Shown here piece by piece: positions 1 through 8,489 of a stretch of DNA of 64,000 bases; position 1 is the first letter of the stretch, and every line of letters starts with the position of its first letter. The notes beneath the pieces were generated by a model that made no database searches, was not told the DNA's origin, and saw only the letters and a program-made list of their open reading frames with translations. The stretch comes from DTU064 sp045588245. GTDB lineage: Bacteria > Bacillota > Clostridia > Oscillospirales > CAG-272. The position numbers and the translations under genes are program-made. Where the stretch lies: positions 62,001 through 126,000 of the forward strand of contig JAZNDW010000001.1 in the NCBI GenBank assembly GCA_045588245.1. Reading direction: 5' to 3'.

Positions 1-1526
1 CTATTGAACAGCTTGAGCTTGATCTTTTATTTGATCTTAAAAACTCAACGCTTGAAGAATATTTCACGACCGTGCCCGAGGTAATTCGCTACCGCCAGGA
101 CGTGTTTTACGATATGCTGCAGTGTCCTGAGGTTGCAGAAACACTTTCTAAGGTAACACCGATCTTACTTGACATCGAAGAGCTTCGCCGTCTTGAGTCG
201 AGTCTCACCTCCGCCGGCAGTACAAACGCACAGTCGTATCTCTTCTCCCTGACAGAGATAGAGCTTTATACGTCATGTCTGACGATCATGAAAAAGGGGT
301 TGACGAATTGCCGCGAAAAGCTCAAGAGCGAGGCGCTTGTTACTCTCGCAGAAAAGATCCATGAGCTCACCGAAAGTGATTATTACCGCGATCTTAACAA
401 AAAGCTCAACGATCTGACACAGCGCGTACGCGACATCAAGAGCATCACCGTCGGCGTCAATCTCGATTCACAGCTTCGTCCCGTATATGCGGGCGTACTT
501 TCAATCAATTCCCGTCCGTTCAAGAGCGGCGAAGTCCTTGATAAAATATTGCGTCTTTCATTCAAAACTGACGAGGAGACCTGCATAGCTCAGCTTTCTC
601 CTTTCCTGAAAGGTCAGTCGGAGAATCAGCAGTATGCAACGACTCACGCATTCTACGGCGCTATCAACGAGGTTTTCAAAAGCTCCATTCATTCCTGGAA
701 ACGTGTCGTTTCCGAATATGTGCTTGAGAACACAGATTTTCTGCTTAAGCTTTTGCCCGAAATGGAATTTGTCGTCAAGAGCTCAAAGATCATAGCAAAG
801 CTTAACGAACGCGGTGTGCCGATGTGCCGTCCCGTCGTCATGCCGATGGAAGAAAAGGCAATATCGTTTACCGATTTATATAATCCTGTCGTTGCCCTTC
901 GCATTGATGATGAACTCGTTCCGAACGATCTCATTTTCGACGAAAATGCCATGATTTACATTCTTACGGGTCCTAACCGCGGCGGTAAATCCGTTATCAC
1001 GTGTGCGCTCGGTCAGGCCGTTGCATTCTGTATGCTCGGCTTACCCGTTACGGCAAGAGAAGCCGTTATCTCCCCCGCCGACGGTATCTTTGCTCACTTC
1101 CCCACGGGAAGCGAGGACACTATTGACAAGGGTAGACTTGGCGAAGAATGTGCACGACTCGAAGCCATCTTTGACGTCATCACAGAGCACAGCTTAGTGC
1201 TGCTCGATGAATCTCTTTCGTCAACTGGTTCTTATGAAGCATCATATATTGCCGCCGAAGTTCTCACGGGTTTTGCTGTTCTCGGCTGCCGCGCCCTTTT
1301 CTCAACTCACCTGCATGAGCTTGCATCGAAAGTGGACGAAATCAACGCCGAGTCAGCCGCAAAAGGCGGCGTGAAGATAGACAATCTCGTTGCCGGAATT
1401 TTTGAAGGCAAGCGCAGCTTCAAGATACTTCGCGCACGTCCCGACGGAAAGAGCTATGCACGCGACATCGCGGAAAAATATAACCTCTCCTTTGACCAGA
1501 TAATGAACAAGGTCAAAAGATCATAA
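1..1526 (+). CDS. MutS-family ATPase (5' end outside window)
   Basis: The reading frame is open from position 3, so the gene starts upstream of the window; the GTG at 72 is internal and should not be taken as the start. The C-terminal half is a MutS-type ABC ATPase: Walker A TGPNRGGKS (about 966-992), Walker B LLDES (about 1199-1213), and the STHLHEL segment (about 1302-1320). Usual MutS proteins carry TGPNMGGKS; the Arg variant belongs, as far as I recall, to a clostridial MutS-like group that lacks a mismatch-recognition domain. The upstream part visible here is helical, like the lever and clamp domains. It is the first visible gene of a long plus-strand run, 20 bp ahead of the Lrp-type regulator. 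A role in classical mismatch repair is not shown. Confidence 0.85.
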   Translation, partial: IEQLELDLLFDLKNSTLEEYFTTVPEVIRYRQDVFYDMLQCPEVAETLSKVTPILLDIEELRRLESSLTSAGSTNAQSYLFSLTEIELYTSCLTIMKKGLTNCREKLKSEALVTLAEKIHELTESDYYRDLNKKLNDLTQRVRDIKSITVGVNLDSQLRPVYAGVLSINSRPFKSGEVLDKILRLSFKTDEETCIAQLSPFLKGQSENQQYATTHAFYGAINEVFKSSIHSWKRVVSEYVLENTDFLLKLLPEMEFVVKSSKIIAKLNERGVPMCRPVVMPMEEKAISFTDLYNPVVALRIDDELVPNDLIFDENAMIYILTGPNRGGKSVITCALGQAVAFCMLGLPVTAREAVISPADGIFAHFPTGSEDTIDKGRLGEECARLEAIFDVITEHSLVLLDESLSSTGSYEASYIAAEVLTGFAVLGCRALFSTHLHELASKVDEINAESAAKGGVKIDNLVAGIFEGKRSFKILRARPDGKSYARDIAEKYNLSFDQIMNKVKRS

Positions 1527-1546
1527 CAGGAAAGGAAATCCTCACA

Positions 1547-2026
1547 ATGAAAGAATTACTGACTCTTATTGAAAATAACAGCAGACTTAACAACGAACAA
1601 ATCGCGCTCATGCTCGGCAAGGAAACGGGCGATATCGCAAAAATGATCGAAGAATGCGAACAGAACGGTGTTATCGTCGGCTATCAGACTGTTATCGACT
1701 GGGACAAAACCGACAGAGAATACGTCAGCGCGTTCATCGAGATCAAGATCACACCTCAGCGCGACCGCGGATTTGATAAGATCGCCGAACGCATCTATAA
1801 CTATCCTGAAGTAACAAACCTCTACCTTATGTCGGGCGGCTTCGATCTTGCCTGCATGATTGAGGGCAGAACGATGAAAGAGGTTGCGTATTTCGTTGCA
1901 CAGAAGCTTGCTCCTATTGAGGACGTTATCGCTACGTCCACGCACTTCGTGCTACGCAAATATAAGTGCAACGGACTTATTTACGGTCCTGCAGAAGCTG
2001 ACATCAGAGGTAACGACTTTATATGA
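1547..2026 (+). CDS. Lrp/AsnC-type transcriptional regulator
   Basis: The 159 residue protein has an N-terminal winged helix-turn-helix (about 5-60) and a C-terminal RAM-type ligand-binding domain (about 70-145, around YPEVTNLYLMSGGFD). Members of this family sense amino acids and form octamers on DNA. An AGGAAAGGA ribosome binding site lies just upstream. The stop codon overlaps the start of the next gene in ATGA, so the two are translationally coupled, which suggests that this regulator responds to a substrate or product of the aminotransferase. The ligand cannot be read from the sequence. Confidence 0.9.
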   Translation: MKELLTLIENNSRLNNEQIALMLGKETGDIAKMIEECEQNGVIVGYQTVIDWDKTDREYVSAFIEIKITPQRDRGFDKIAERIYNYPEVTNLYLMSGGFDLACMIEGRTMKEVAYFVAQKLAPIEDVIATSTHFVLRKYKCNGLIYGPAEADIRGNDFI

Positions 2027-3189
2027 GACCCTATAGCGAACTAATTTCTCAGACCGTATCGGATATTGAGCCATCTGGAATACGTAAATTCTTTGATCTG
2101 CTCGACGATATGAAAGACGTCGTCGCACTCACGGTCGGTCAGCCTGACTTTGTCACGCCCTGGCACGTCCGTCAAGCAGGTATTGCAAGCCTTGAAGAAG
2201 GCAGAACTTATTATACGTCCAACAGCGGACTACTTGAGCTTCGAAGTGAGATTTCGGCTTACCTGCAACGCAGATTCGGTCTACTCTATGATCCGAAGCG
2301 AGAGATAACAGTCACCGTCGGCGGAAGCGAAGCGATCGACGCCTCCGTCCGCGCAGTTTGCAATCCGGGCGACGAGGTCATCATCTGCTATCCTTGTTTT
2401 GTTTGCTACGAGCCCTTGGTTAGAATGGCAGGAGCAGTTCCCGTTATTCTTGAAACGAAAATGAAGGATAATTTCAAGTTGACGCCCGAAGCGCTGCGCG
2501 CCGCCATCACTGATAAAACGAAGATGCTGATTCTTCCATTTCCGAACAACCCCACAGGCGCGATAATGACCGCAGAAGAACTAGATGCTATTGCGGAAGT
2601 TCTCCGTGATACGGATATTTTCGTTTTGTCCGATGAGATCTACGCTGAGTTGACGTACGGCAGACGTCACATATCGATAGCTTCACTCCCCGGTATGCAT
2701 GAGCGTACGATTTTAGTATCAGGATTTTCTAAAGCTTACGCTATGACGGGATGGCGTCTCGGTTATGTTTGTGCTCCGCGTGAGATTTCCGAACAGATAT
2801 TCAAAATACATCAGTACGCTATCATGTGCGCACCGACGACGTCGCAGTATGCGGCGATCGAAGCACTCCGCAACGGCGACGCTGACATTGATCGTATGAT
2901 AACCGAATACAACCGACGCCGCCGCTATCTTGTGGGAGGGCTGCAGAGCCTCGGCATCGATTGCTTCATGCCTGAAGGCGCATTCTACGTTTGGCCCGAC
3001 ATAAGTAAATTCGGAATGACAAGCGAGGAATTCTGTGAACGTCTTATGTATGAGGCGCGCGTTGCGATCGTCCCCGGCACCGCTTTCGGTGCCTGCGGCG
3101 AAGGATTCGCAAGGATTTCCTACGCATATTCGTTAAAACACATAACAACGGCGCTTGATAAGATCGGCGCATTCATTAATACTCTTTAA
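2023..3189 (+). CDS. Class I/II PLP-dependent aminotransferase
   Basis: The 388 residue protein is a fold-type I aminotransferase of the aspartate-aminotransferase/PatA kind. Visible signatures are LPFPNNPTG, the SDEIYAELTY segment, and the PLP-binding lysine (about K237) in SGFSKAYAMTGWRLGY; a C-terminal RISYAYS carries the carboxylate-binding arginine. It transfers amino groups between an amino acid and a 2-oxo acid in the cytoplasm; the exact substrate is unknown. Its start ATG overlaps the stop of the Lrp-type gene by 4 bp, so it is probably the regulator's partner. Confidence 0.92.
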   Translation: MRPYSELISQTVSDIEPSGIRKFFDLLDDMKDVVALTVGQPDFVTPWHVRQAGIASLEEGRTYYTSNSGLLELRSEISAYLQRRFGLLYDPKREITVTVGGSEAIDASVRAVCNPGDEVIICYPCFVCYEPLVRMAGAVPVILETKMKDNFKLTPEALRAAITDKTKMLILPFPNNPTGAIMTAEELDAIAEVLRDTDIFVLSDEIYAELTYGRRHISIASLPGMHERTILVSGFSKAYAMTGWRLGYVCAPREISEQIFKIHQYAIMCAPTTSQYAAIEALRNGDADIDRMITEYNRRRRYLVGGLQSLGIDCFMPEGAFYVWPDISKFGMTSEEFCERLMYEARVAIVPGTAFGACGEGFARISYAYSLKHITTALDKIGAFINTL

Positions 3190-3194
3190 TTTTT

Positions 3195-4037
3195 ATGGCT
3201 AATCAGGTTTACTGTTCAACAGGTGCCGTTGTCGGCAGAAAAACGAATTACGATCATTCTGTCATAATAACAGAGCTTCCTCGCATTTGCCGTGAGGAAG
3301 GAATCGACGGTATCGAATACGTTGTAGCCTCAAACGCATACGGCATGCTGCCGACAATAGAGCACGCGCTCACAGTGTCAAAGCTTCCTTGTCCCGTGCT
3401 TCATGCAGACAAGAATATCGGTATTCTTTTATCACTTGGAGGTGAGGAATACTTTGCCGAAGCGCGCCGCCTCTGGCGCCTGAACTGCGAGCTTGCACAG
3501 AATTTCGGAGCCGAACGCGTCGTACTGCACCTTTGGGGAAACGCGGAATCCGACTGTAATTTTCAAAATAACACTTCCGTGATGCCATACATCATTGAAA
3601 CGTCGAACGAATTCGGTCTCCGTACACTCATTGAGAACATTCCTTGTGTTTCTCTTAACCCTTTGTCACGGCTTTGTGAGCTTTCAGATTACGACTGTGA
3701 GTTCACCTACGACGTGCGTTTCGCACAGCTACACGGACAAAATCATGAAACGGCAACGTCTGATCTCATAAAAAGCGGACGCATCTCGCATATACACATT
3801 AGCGACTTCGGCGGCACATACCGTGACTTTTCAAAAATACGTCCAATCCTTCACCCCTATGAGGGAACTGTCGATTTTCAGTTGCTTTTTTCCGACTTAA
3901 AAGACGTTGGCTACAAAGGTACGTTCACCCTTGAATCCCCCGTCATGTACGATGACGGACTTGACTTAAATAAACTTTCAAAAACGCTTCGTTGGCTGCG
4001 CCGCGAAGTGGACGCTTTATCCAATGGAAACGATTAA
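3195..4037 (+). CDS. Sugar phosphate isomerase/epimerase-like TIM barrel protein
   Basis: The 280 residue protein fits the xylose-isomerase-like TIM barrel superfamily (AP endonuclease 2 fold). Family-type features are the strand ends VVLHLWGN, LIENIP, IHISDFGG and FTLESP, which supply metal-binding Glu, His and Asp side chains. The start ATG at 3195 lies 5 bp after the aminotransferase stop and has no clear Shine-Dalgarno sequence, so translation is probably coupled. The fold covers isomerases, epimerases and endonucleases; I cannot pick a substrate. Its end overlaps the pseudouridine synthase gene by 14 bp. Confidence 0.8.
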   Translation: MANQVYCSTGAVVGRKTNYDHSVIITELPRICREEGIDGIEYVVASNAYGMLPTIEHALTVSKLPCPVLHADKNIGILLSLGGEEYFAEARRLWRLNCELAQNFGAERVVLHLWGNAESDCNFQNNTSVMPYIIETSNEFGLRTLIENIPCVSLNPLSRLCELSDYDCEFTYDVRFAQLHGQNHETATSDLIKSGRISHIHISDFGGTYRDFSKIRPILHPYEGTVDFQLLFSDLKDVGYKGTFTLESPVMYDDGLDLNKLSKTLRWLRREVDALSNGND

Positions 4038-4761
4038 ACTGCAAAAATTTATTGCCATGTGCGGCATCATGTCCCGTCGAGCCGCAGAAACGGAGATCAC
4101 TGCGGGTCGTGTCACCGTCAACGGTATAACAGCCACGCTCGGCGACAGGATTGACCCGGAACACGACGTTGTAACTTACAACGGTCGCCGCATCACCCTC
4201 TCCGACCGCGGACACACCTACGTTATGCTCAATAAACCCGTCGGCGTTGTAACAACGATGAAAGACGAAGAAGGAAGACGATGCGTAGCTGACCTTGTCA
4301 GTGATGTTCCTGCGCGTGTTTATCCCGTTGGACGTCTTGACATGTATTCGCAAGGGCTTCTCATTTTAACAGATGACGGAGAGCTTTGCCGTGCGCTGTC
4401 GCACCCAAGCTCAGGCAAAACAAAATTATACCGTGTTACGATTCCCTCTTTCGTTTCAGACGATAAGCTTGCTGAGCTATCGTCGCCTATGACTATCACA
4501 GAATCAAACGGTAAGCCTTATATGCTTTCGGCTTGTCCGATTGAACTCATCTTTCGCAGTGGAACGGAAACTACGATAGCGATGACTTTGACCGAAGGAC
4601 GAAACCGTCAGATCCGCCGTATGTGCGAACAGCTCGGACTCAAGATCAAAAAGCTCGTACGCATAAGCGAGGGCGGCATTTTGCTCGGTGACTTGCCCGT
4701 CGGCAAGTGGCGTTATCTGACCGATTATGAAATAGATATACTCAAAAAAATACAGGAATAA
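4024..4761 (+). CDS. RsuA/RluB-type rRNA pseudouridine synthase
   Basis: The 245 residue protein has an N-terminal S4 RNA-binding domain (about 5-60, KLQKFIAMCGIMSRRAAE) followed by the pseudouridine synthase fold. The catalytic aspartate is about D106 in the family motif GRLDMYSQGLLILT, and TEGRNRQIRRM marks the C-terminal half. It isomerises a uridine in 16S or 23S rRNA; RsuA and RluB types cannot be separated safely by eye. It overlaps the preceding gene by 14 bp, and its TAA overlaps the next ATG by one base, so it sits inside a tight operon. Confidence 0.9.
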   Translation: METIKLQKFIAMCGIMSRRAAETEITAGRVTVNGITATLGDRIDPEHDVVTYNGRRITLSDRGHTYVMLNKPVGVVTTMKDEEGRRCVADLVSDVPARVYPVGRLDMYSQGLLILTDDGELCRALSHPSSGKTKLYRVTIPSFVSDDKLAELSSPMTITESNGKPYMLSACPIELIFRSGTETTIAMTLTEGRNRQIRRMCEQLGLKIKKLVRISEGGILLGDLPVGKWRYLTDYEIDILKKIQE

Positions 4762-4976
4762 TGAATATGACAGAAATTGAAGTAATCTTGGTACGAATCA
4801 ATGAACTTGCCGCAAAAGCGAAGAATGGCGGACTGACCGAAGAGGAAACGGCTGAACGTGACACGCTCCGCAAGCGTTACCTTCAGCTTTTTCGCGCAGG
4901 TATGCGTCAACAGCTTGAATCGATCACCGTTGTTGATGCCGAGGGCAACGAAAGAAAACTCAAAAGTAAAGAATAA
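4761..4976 (+). CDS. DUF896 family small protein (YnzC-like)
   Basis: This small, highly charged protein of 71 residues matches the DUF896/YnzC family of Firmicutes in length and pattern: a helical hairpin (INELAAKAKNGGLTEEETAER, read with its following RDTLRKRYL) and a C-terminal basic tail. The family's function is not established. The ATG at 4761 overlaps the preceding stop (TAATG); a second in-frame ATG at 4767 is possible. It is co-directional with rRNA modification and cell wall genes. Confidence 0.85.
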   Translation: MNMTEIEVILVRINELAAKAKNGGLTEEETAERDTLRKRYLQLFRAGMRQQLESITVVDAEGNERKLKSKE

Positions 4977-5002
4977 ATTTTCCAAAACGACAACTATTGA
5001 TT

Positions 5003-6214
5003 ATGAACGATAACAGATATAATCCAAACAGAAACGGACCTTACGGTTCGCAAAATCAACAGCATAACGGCGGATACTATCAAAATCAAAACCGCTCTTA
5101 TCCTTCACAGAATCAGCAGTATAGCGGCGGATACCGTCCGTCTCAACCGCAAGGACAGCAACCCCGTAAGCAGAGATCGGGGGATATGCAGTACAGACAG
5201 CAGTATTCACGTCCGCAGAATCCGCAATATCAGGATCCGCGTCCCGCAGCTCCGCGCAACGCAACACCCTCCCGTCAAAGGACAACCCCCATTCGCAGCG
5301 GTTACTCCACGCGACGTCCTACATACTCTTTCAATAACAGCAGTATGCGACAGCGTCGCCGCCGCCCGACACCGTTTCTTTTAATTCTGATCGTTTTTGC
5401 TATTATCCTTTTGATAGTGATATTCACAAGCAAAAGCTTCAAAAACATGATCGATTCTTTCGGCAAGGACGATACCGCCGCCGACTCTGACACGACCTAT
5501 AACGGCGGTTACGTACCGCCCGAAACGGACGCACAAAGCGAAACCGAAACTGAAGCCATAACAGACGCAGATACGGCTTTGCCACCCGAAGACACGAGTT
5601 TTCTTATTTGTATCGATCCCGGGCACGGCTTCGGCGACGGCGGTACAACGTCTGAGCTTCTCGGAGACGTCACAGAGCGCGATATTAACATGGCAGTATC
5701 GAAAAAGATCTATGACATTTTACATAGCGCAGGCTACAACGTCGTTTTATCTCATGATGGCGTTACTATCCCCGACTGTCCTCTAAACGACGGCGACGCT
5801 CTGTTCTATATAGACGAGAGAGTTTCGTATGCGAATCACATTCGCGCCGATCTGTTCGTATCCATTCACTGTGATGCTTATCCTGACAGTGACAGCGTTT
5901 ACGGTACGCGTATTTATTACTGCTCTGAAAATTCATACAGTGAAAACTCAGCCGCCATCGTTGATTTGCTCAAAACTTCTATCGACAACGAGTTGCCGGA
6001 TTCCAAGGATGTATTGACATATCCTAAAAAGTCATCCGAGGCTTTTTATGTAACAGAATACACCGAATGTCCTTCTCTTTTGATTGAGCTTGGATTCATC
6101 ACGAACAAAACGGACGCCGAGAATATGTTGAACGAAGCTTGGCAGGATGATATGGCATTTGCGATTGCAACTGCCATATCGGTTTACGTCAATCAGAATG
6201 CTGCCGATGAATAA
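5003..6214 (+). CDS. Membrane-anchored N-acetylmuramoyl-L-alanine amidase (Amidase_3)
   Basis: I chose the ATG at 5003 over the in-frame TTG at 4997; neither has a good ribosome binding site. The 403 residue protein begins with about 100 residues rich in Gln, Asn, Tyr, Pro and Gly, then a basic stretch and one membrane segment (about 124-143), an acidic Thr/Glu linker, and a C-terminal Amidase_3 domain from about 200. Zinc ligands are visible as His in DPGHG, Glu in TERDIN and His in VSIHCDAY; the catalytic Glu lies in LLIELGFITN. The membrane segment places the long low-complexity N terminus in the cytoplasm and the catalytic domain outside, where it would cut the stem peptide from peptidoglycan. 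Confidence 0.9.
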   Translation: MNDNRYNPNRNGPYGSQNQQHNGGYYQNQNRSYPSQNQQYSGGYRPSQPQGQQPRKQRSGDMQYRQQYSRPQNPQYQDPRPAAPRNATPSRQRTTPIRSGYSTRRPTYSFNNSSMRQRRRRPTPFLLILIVFAIILLIVIFTSKSFKNMIDSFGKDDTAADSDTTYNGGYVPPETDAQSETETEAITDADTALPPEDTSFLICIDPGHGFGDGGTTSELLGDVTERDINMAVSKKIYDILHSAGYNVVLSHDGVTIPDCPLNDGDALFYIDERVSYANHIRADLFVSIHCDAYPDSDSVYGTRIYYCSENSYSENSAAIVDLLKTSIDNELPDSKDVLTYPKKSSEAFYVTEYTECPSLLIELGFITNKTDAENMLNEAWQDDMAFAIATAISVYVNQNAADE

Positions 6215-6256
6215 GAGTTTTAGCTATACTAAAAATTTGCAATTGGAGTTATCATT

Positions 6257-8350
6257 ATGAACAATTTACCCGAATATTTCGGTTGTATGGTGTTCGGAGA
6301 CACTGTGATGAGATCACGTCTTCCCTCTGACACATATAAATCTTTGAAAAAAACCATCTCAGACGGAACACCGCTTACACTTGAAGTTGCAAACGTCGTT
6401 GCTTCGTCCATGAAATCATGGGCAATAGAACACGGCGTAACTCATTTTACGCATTGGTTCCAGCCGATGACAGGCATCACCGCCGAGAAGCACGATTCTT
6501 TCATCACTCCCGACGGCGCCGACGGCGCTATCATGAAGTTTTCCGGAAAGAATCTTATTAAAGGTGAGCCCGACGCTTCGAGTTTTCCTTCCGGCGGCTT
6601 ACGTGCAACGTTTGAAGCACGCGGCTACACCGCATGGGATCCTACGTCATACGCATTCATAAAAGACGGAGTTCTTTGCATACCCACGGCATTCTGCTCG
6701 TATTCGGGCGCAGCTCTTGATAAAAAAACGCCTCTGTTGCGCTCAATGGAAGCTATTGAGCGTCAGTCACTGCGTATTCTCCGTCTTTTCGGTGATAATT
6801 CTACAAAGCGTGTCACGGCTGAAGTAGGCGCCGAACAGGAATATTTCCTTATTGACCGCGATATGTACCTCCGCCGTCCCGACCTTATGTATACGGGAAG
6901 AACCCTTTTCGGCGCACGTCCGCCTAAGGGACAGGAGCTTGAGGATCATTATTTCGGCGCTATCAAACAGCGCGTCAAAGAGTTCATGACCGATCTTGAC
7001 CGTGAGCTCTGGGCTCTCGGTGTTTACGCAAAAACCGAGCATAACGAAGCCGCTCCCGGTCAGCATGAACTTGCCGTCATTTATAGCTCCGCAAACGTCG
7101 CAACCGATGCAAATCAGCTCACAATGGAGCGAATGAAAACTATCGCTTCGCGTCACGGGCTCGTTTGCCTCTTACATGAAAAGCCGTTTTCTTACGTCAA
7201 CGGTTCAGGAAAACACAACAACTGGTCGCTTTCGACCGACACGGGTGTCAATCTCTTGAAACCTGGTGCAACACCGCGCGAAAACGCACAGTTTTTGCTC
7301 TTCCTCTCCGCCGTTATAAAAGCCGTTGACGAGTATCAGGAGCTTTTGCGTGCGTCCGTTGCGTCAGCATCTAACGACCACCGTCTCGGCGGCGGCGAAG
7401 CACCGCCTGCGATCATTTCGATCTTCCTCGGAGACGAGTTGATGGACGTTCTCGATTCTATTGAGAACGAGACAAACTACGAAGATCACATTAAGACGCA
7501 GATCGACATCGGCGTTTCCGTTCTACCCCACTTCGCAAAGGACACAACCGACAGAAACCGCACGAGTCCGTTCGCTTTCACAGGAAACAAATTTGAGTTC
7601 CGTATGCCGGGCTCGTCCATGTCCGTAGCCGAGCCGAATATCGTACTTAACACGATTGCTGCAGAGGCGCTTTCTCAGTTTGCGGACGAGCTTGAAACTT
7701 CCGTTGATTTCACCGCAACGCTCAACAAGCTCATAAAGGAAACGATCAAAAATCATCGCCGCATTCTCTTCAACGGAAACGGATACGGAGAAGAATGGAC
7801 ACGCGAAGCCGAAAGACGCGGACTTTCCAATATTCCTGCAACTCCTGATGCTCTTCCTGCTCTTATCTGTGATAAAACAGTTGAGCTTTACGCACGTCAC
7901 CACGTATTCTCATCTGAGGAGCTTCATTCGCGCTACGACATAATGCTCGAAAACTACTGCAAAACCGTCAACATTGAGGCGCTGACGCTAATCGATATCG
8001 TTAACAAGCACATTCTGCCGTCCGTCCTCGATTATGAAAACGTCCTTGCGGAAACGCTCAATAATAAGTCGGGAGCTCTCATTAAATATAAGAACGCAGA
8101 AAAAGCAATTCTTGAAAGAATTGCCGAACTTGCCGATTCGCTTTATGAAAAGCTTCTGAAGCTGACAGCCGAAACGGAAGCCGTAAAGGCTCTCTCCTCC
8201 AATCACGTAGCTCTCGCCGAGGCGTATAAGAGCCGTGTACTTCCCGCGATGGAGGCTGTACGCGCCGACATCGACGCCCTTGAGCTGATCGTTTCAAAGA
8301 AGCATTGGCCGTTTCCCTCTTATGACGATCTTTTACACAGCGTAAAATAA
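6257..8350 (+). CDS. glnN: Glutamine synthetase, type III
   Basis: At 697 residues this is the long GSIII form rather than GSI (about 440-470). It ligates ammonia to glutamate with ATP. Visible signatures are AEVGAEQEYFLID (metal-binding glutamates), KTEHNEAAPGQHE, GSGKHNNWS, the GGGEAPPAIIS segment and DRNRTSPFAFTGNKFEFRM with nucleotide and glutamate contacts. A GGAG box precedes the ATG. It is the last gene before a strong terminator at 8357-8382. No upstream riboswitch or regulator site was recognised. Confidence 0.97.
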   Translation: MNNLPEYFGCMVFGDTVMRSRLPSDTYKSLKKTISDGTPLTLEVANVVASSMKSWAIEHGVTHFTHWFQPMTGITAEKHDSFITPDGADGAIMKFSGKNLIKGEPDASSFPSGGLRATFEARGYTAWDPTSYAFIKDGVLCIPTAFCSYSGAALDKKTPLLRSMEAIERQSLRILRLFGDNSTKRVTAEVGAEQEYFLIDRDMYLRRPDLMYTGRTLFGARPPKGQELEDHYFGAIKQRVKEFMTDLDRELWALGVYAKTEHNEAAPGQHELAVIYSSANVATDANQLTMERMKTIASRHGLVCLLHEKPFSYVNGSGKHNNWSLSTDTGVNLLKPGATPRENAQFLLFLSAVIKAVDEYQELLRASVASASNDHRLGGGEAPPAIISIFLGDELMDVLDSIENETNYEDHIKTQIDIGVSVLPHFAKDTTDRNRTSPFAFTGNKFEFRMPGSSMSVAEPNIVLNTIAAEALSQFADELETSVDFTATLNKLIKETIKNHRRILFNGNGYGEEWTREAERRGLSNIPATPDALPALICDKTVELYARHHVFSSEELHSRYDIMLENYCKTVNIEALTLIDIVNKHILPSVLDYENVLAETLNNKSGALIKYKNAEKAILERIAELADSLYEKLLKLTAETEAVKALSSNHVALAEAYKSRVLPAMEAVRADIDALELIVSKKHWPFPSYDDLLHSVK

Positions 8351-8356
8351 TGCAGC

Positions 8357-8382
8357 AAAAATCCTCCGTTACGGAGGATTTT
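8357..8382 (+). terminator. Rho-independent terminator after glnN
   Basis: An 11 bp stem (AAAATCCTCCG / CGGAGGATTTT) with a short loop sits 6 bp after the glnN stop. It ends the plus-strand run that begins before the window. Confidence 0.85.
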
Positions 8383-8414
8383 GCGTTTATTCAAAAATAT
8401 TTTTTCCAAAATCC

Positions 8415-8438
8415 AACCTTACCGCACTTTTTATCGTC
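8415..8438 (+). promoter_or_regulatory. Candidate ECF sigma factor promoter
   Basis: AACCTT at 8415-8420 and CGTC at 8435-8438 are spaced like the -35 AAC and -10 CGTC elements of ECF promoters (17 bp between AAC and CGTC). It lies about 50 bp ahead of the ECF sigma gene, so the sigma factor may control its own gene. No good TTGACA/TATAAT pair was found in this gap. The assignment is by pattern only. Confidence 0.5.
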
Positions 8439-8489
8439 TTATTGGTGTAATCCCCAAAAGACGAACATTCTACGAAAGGAAAATGAAGT

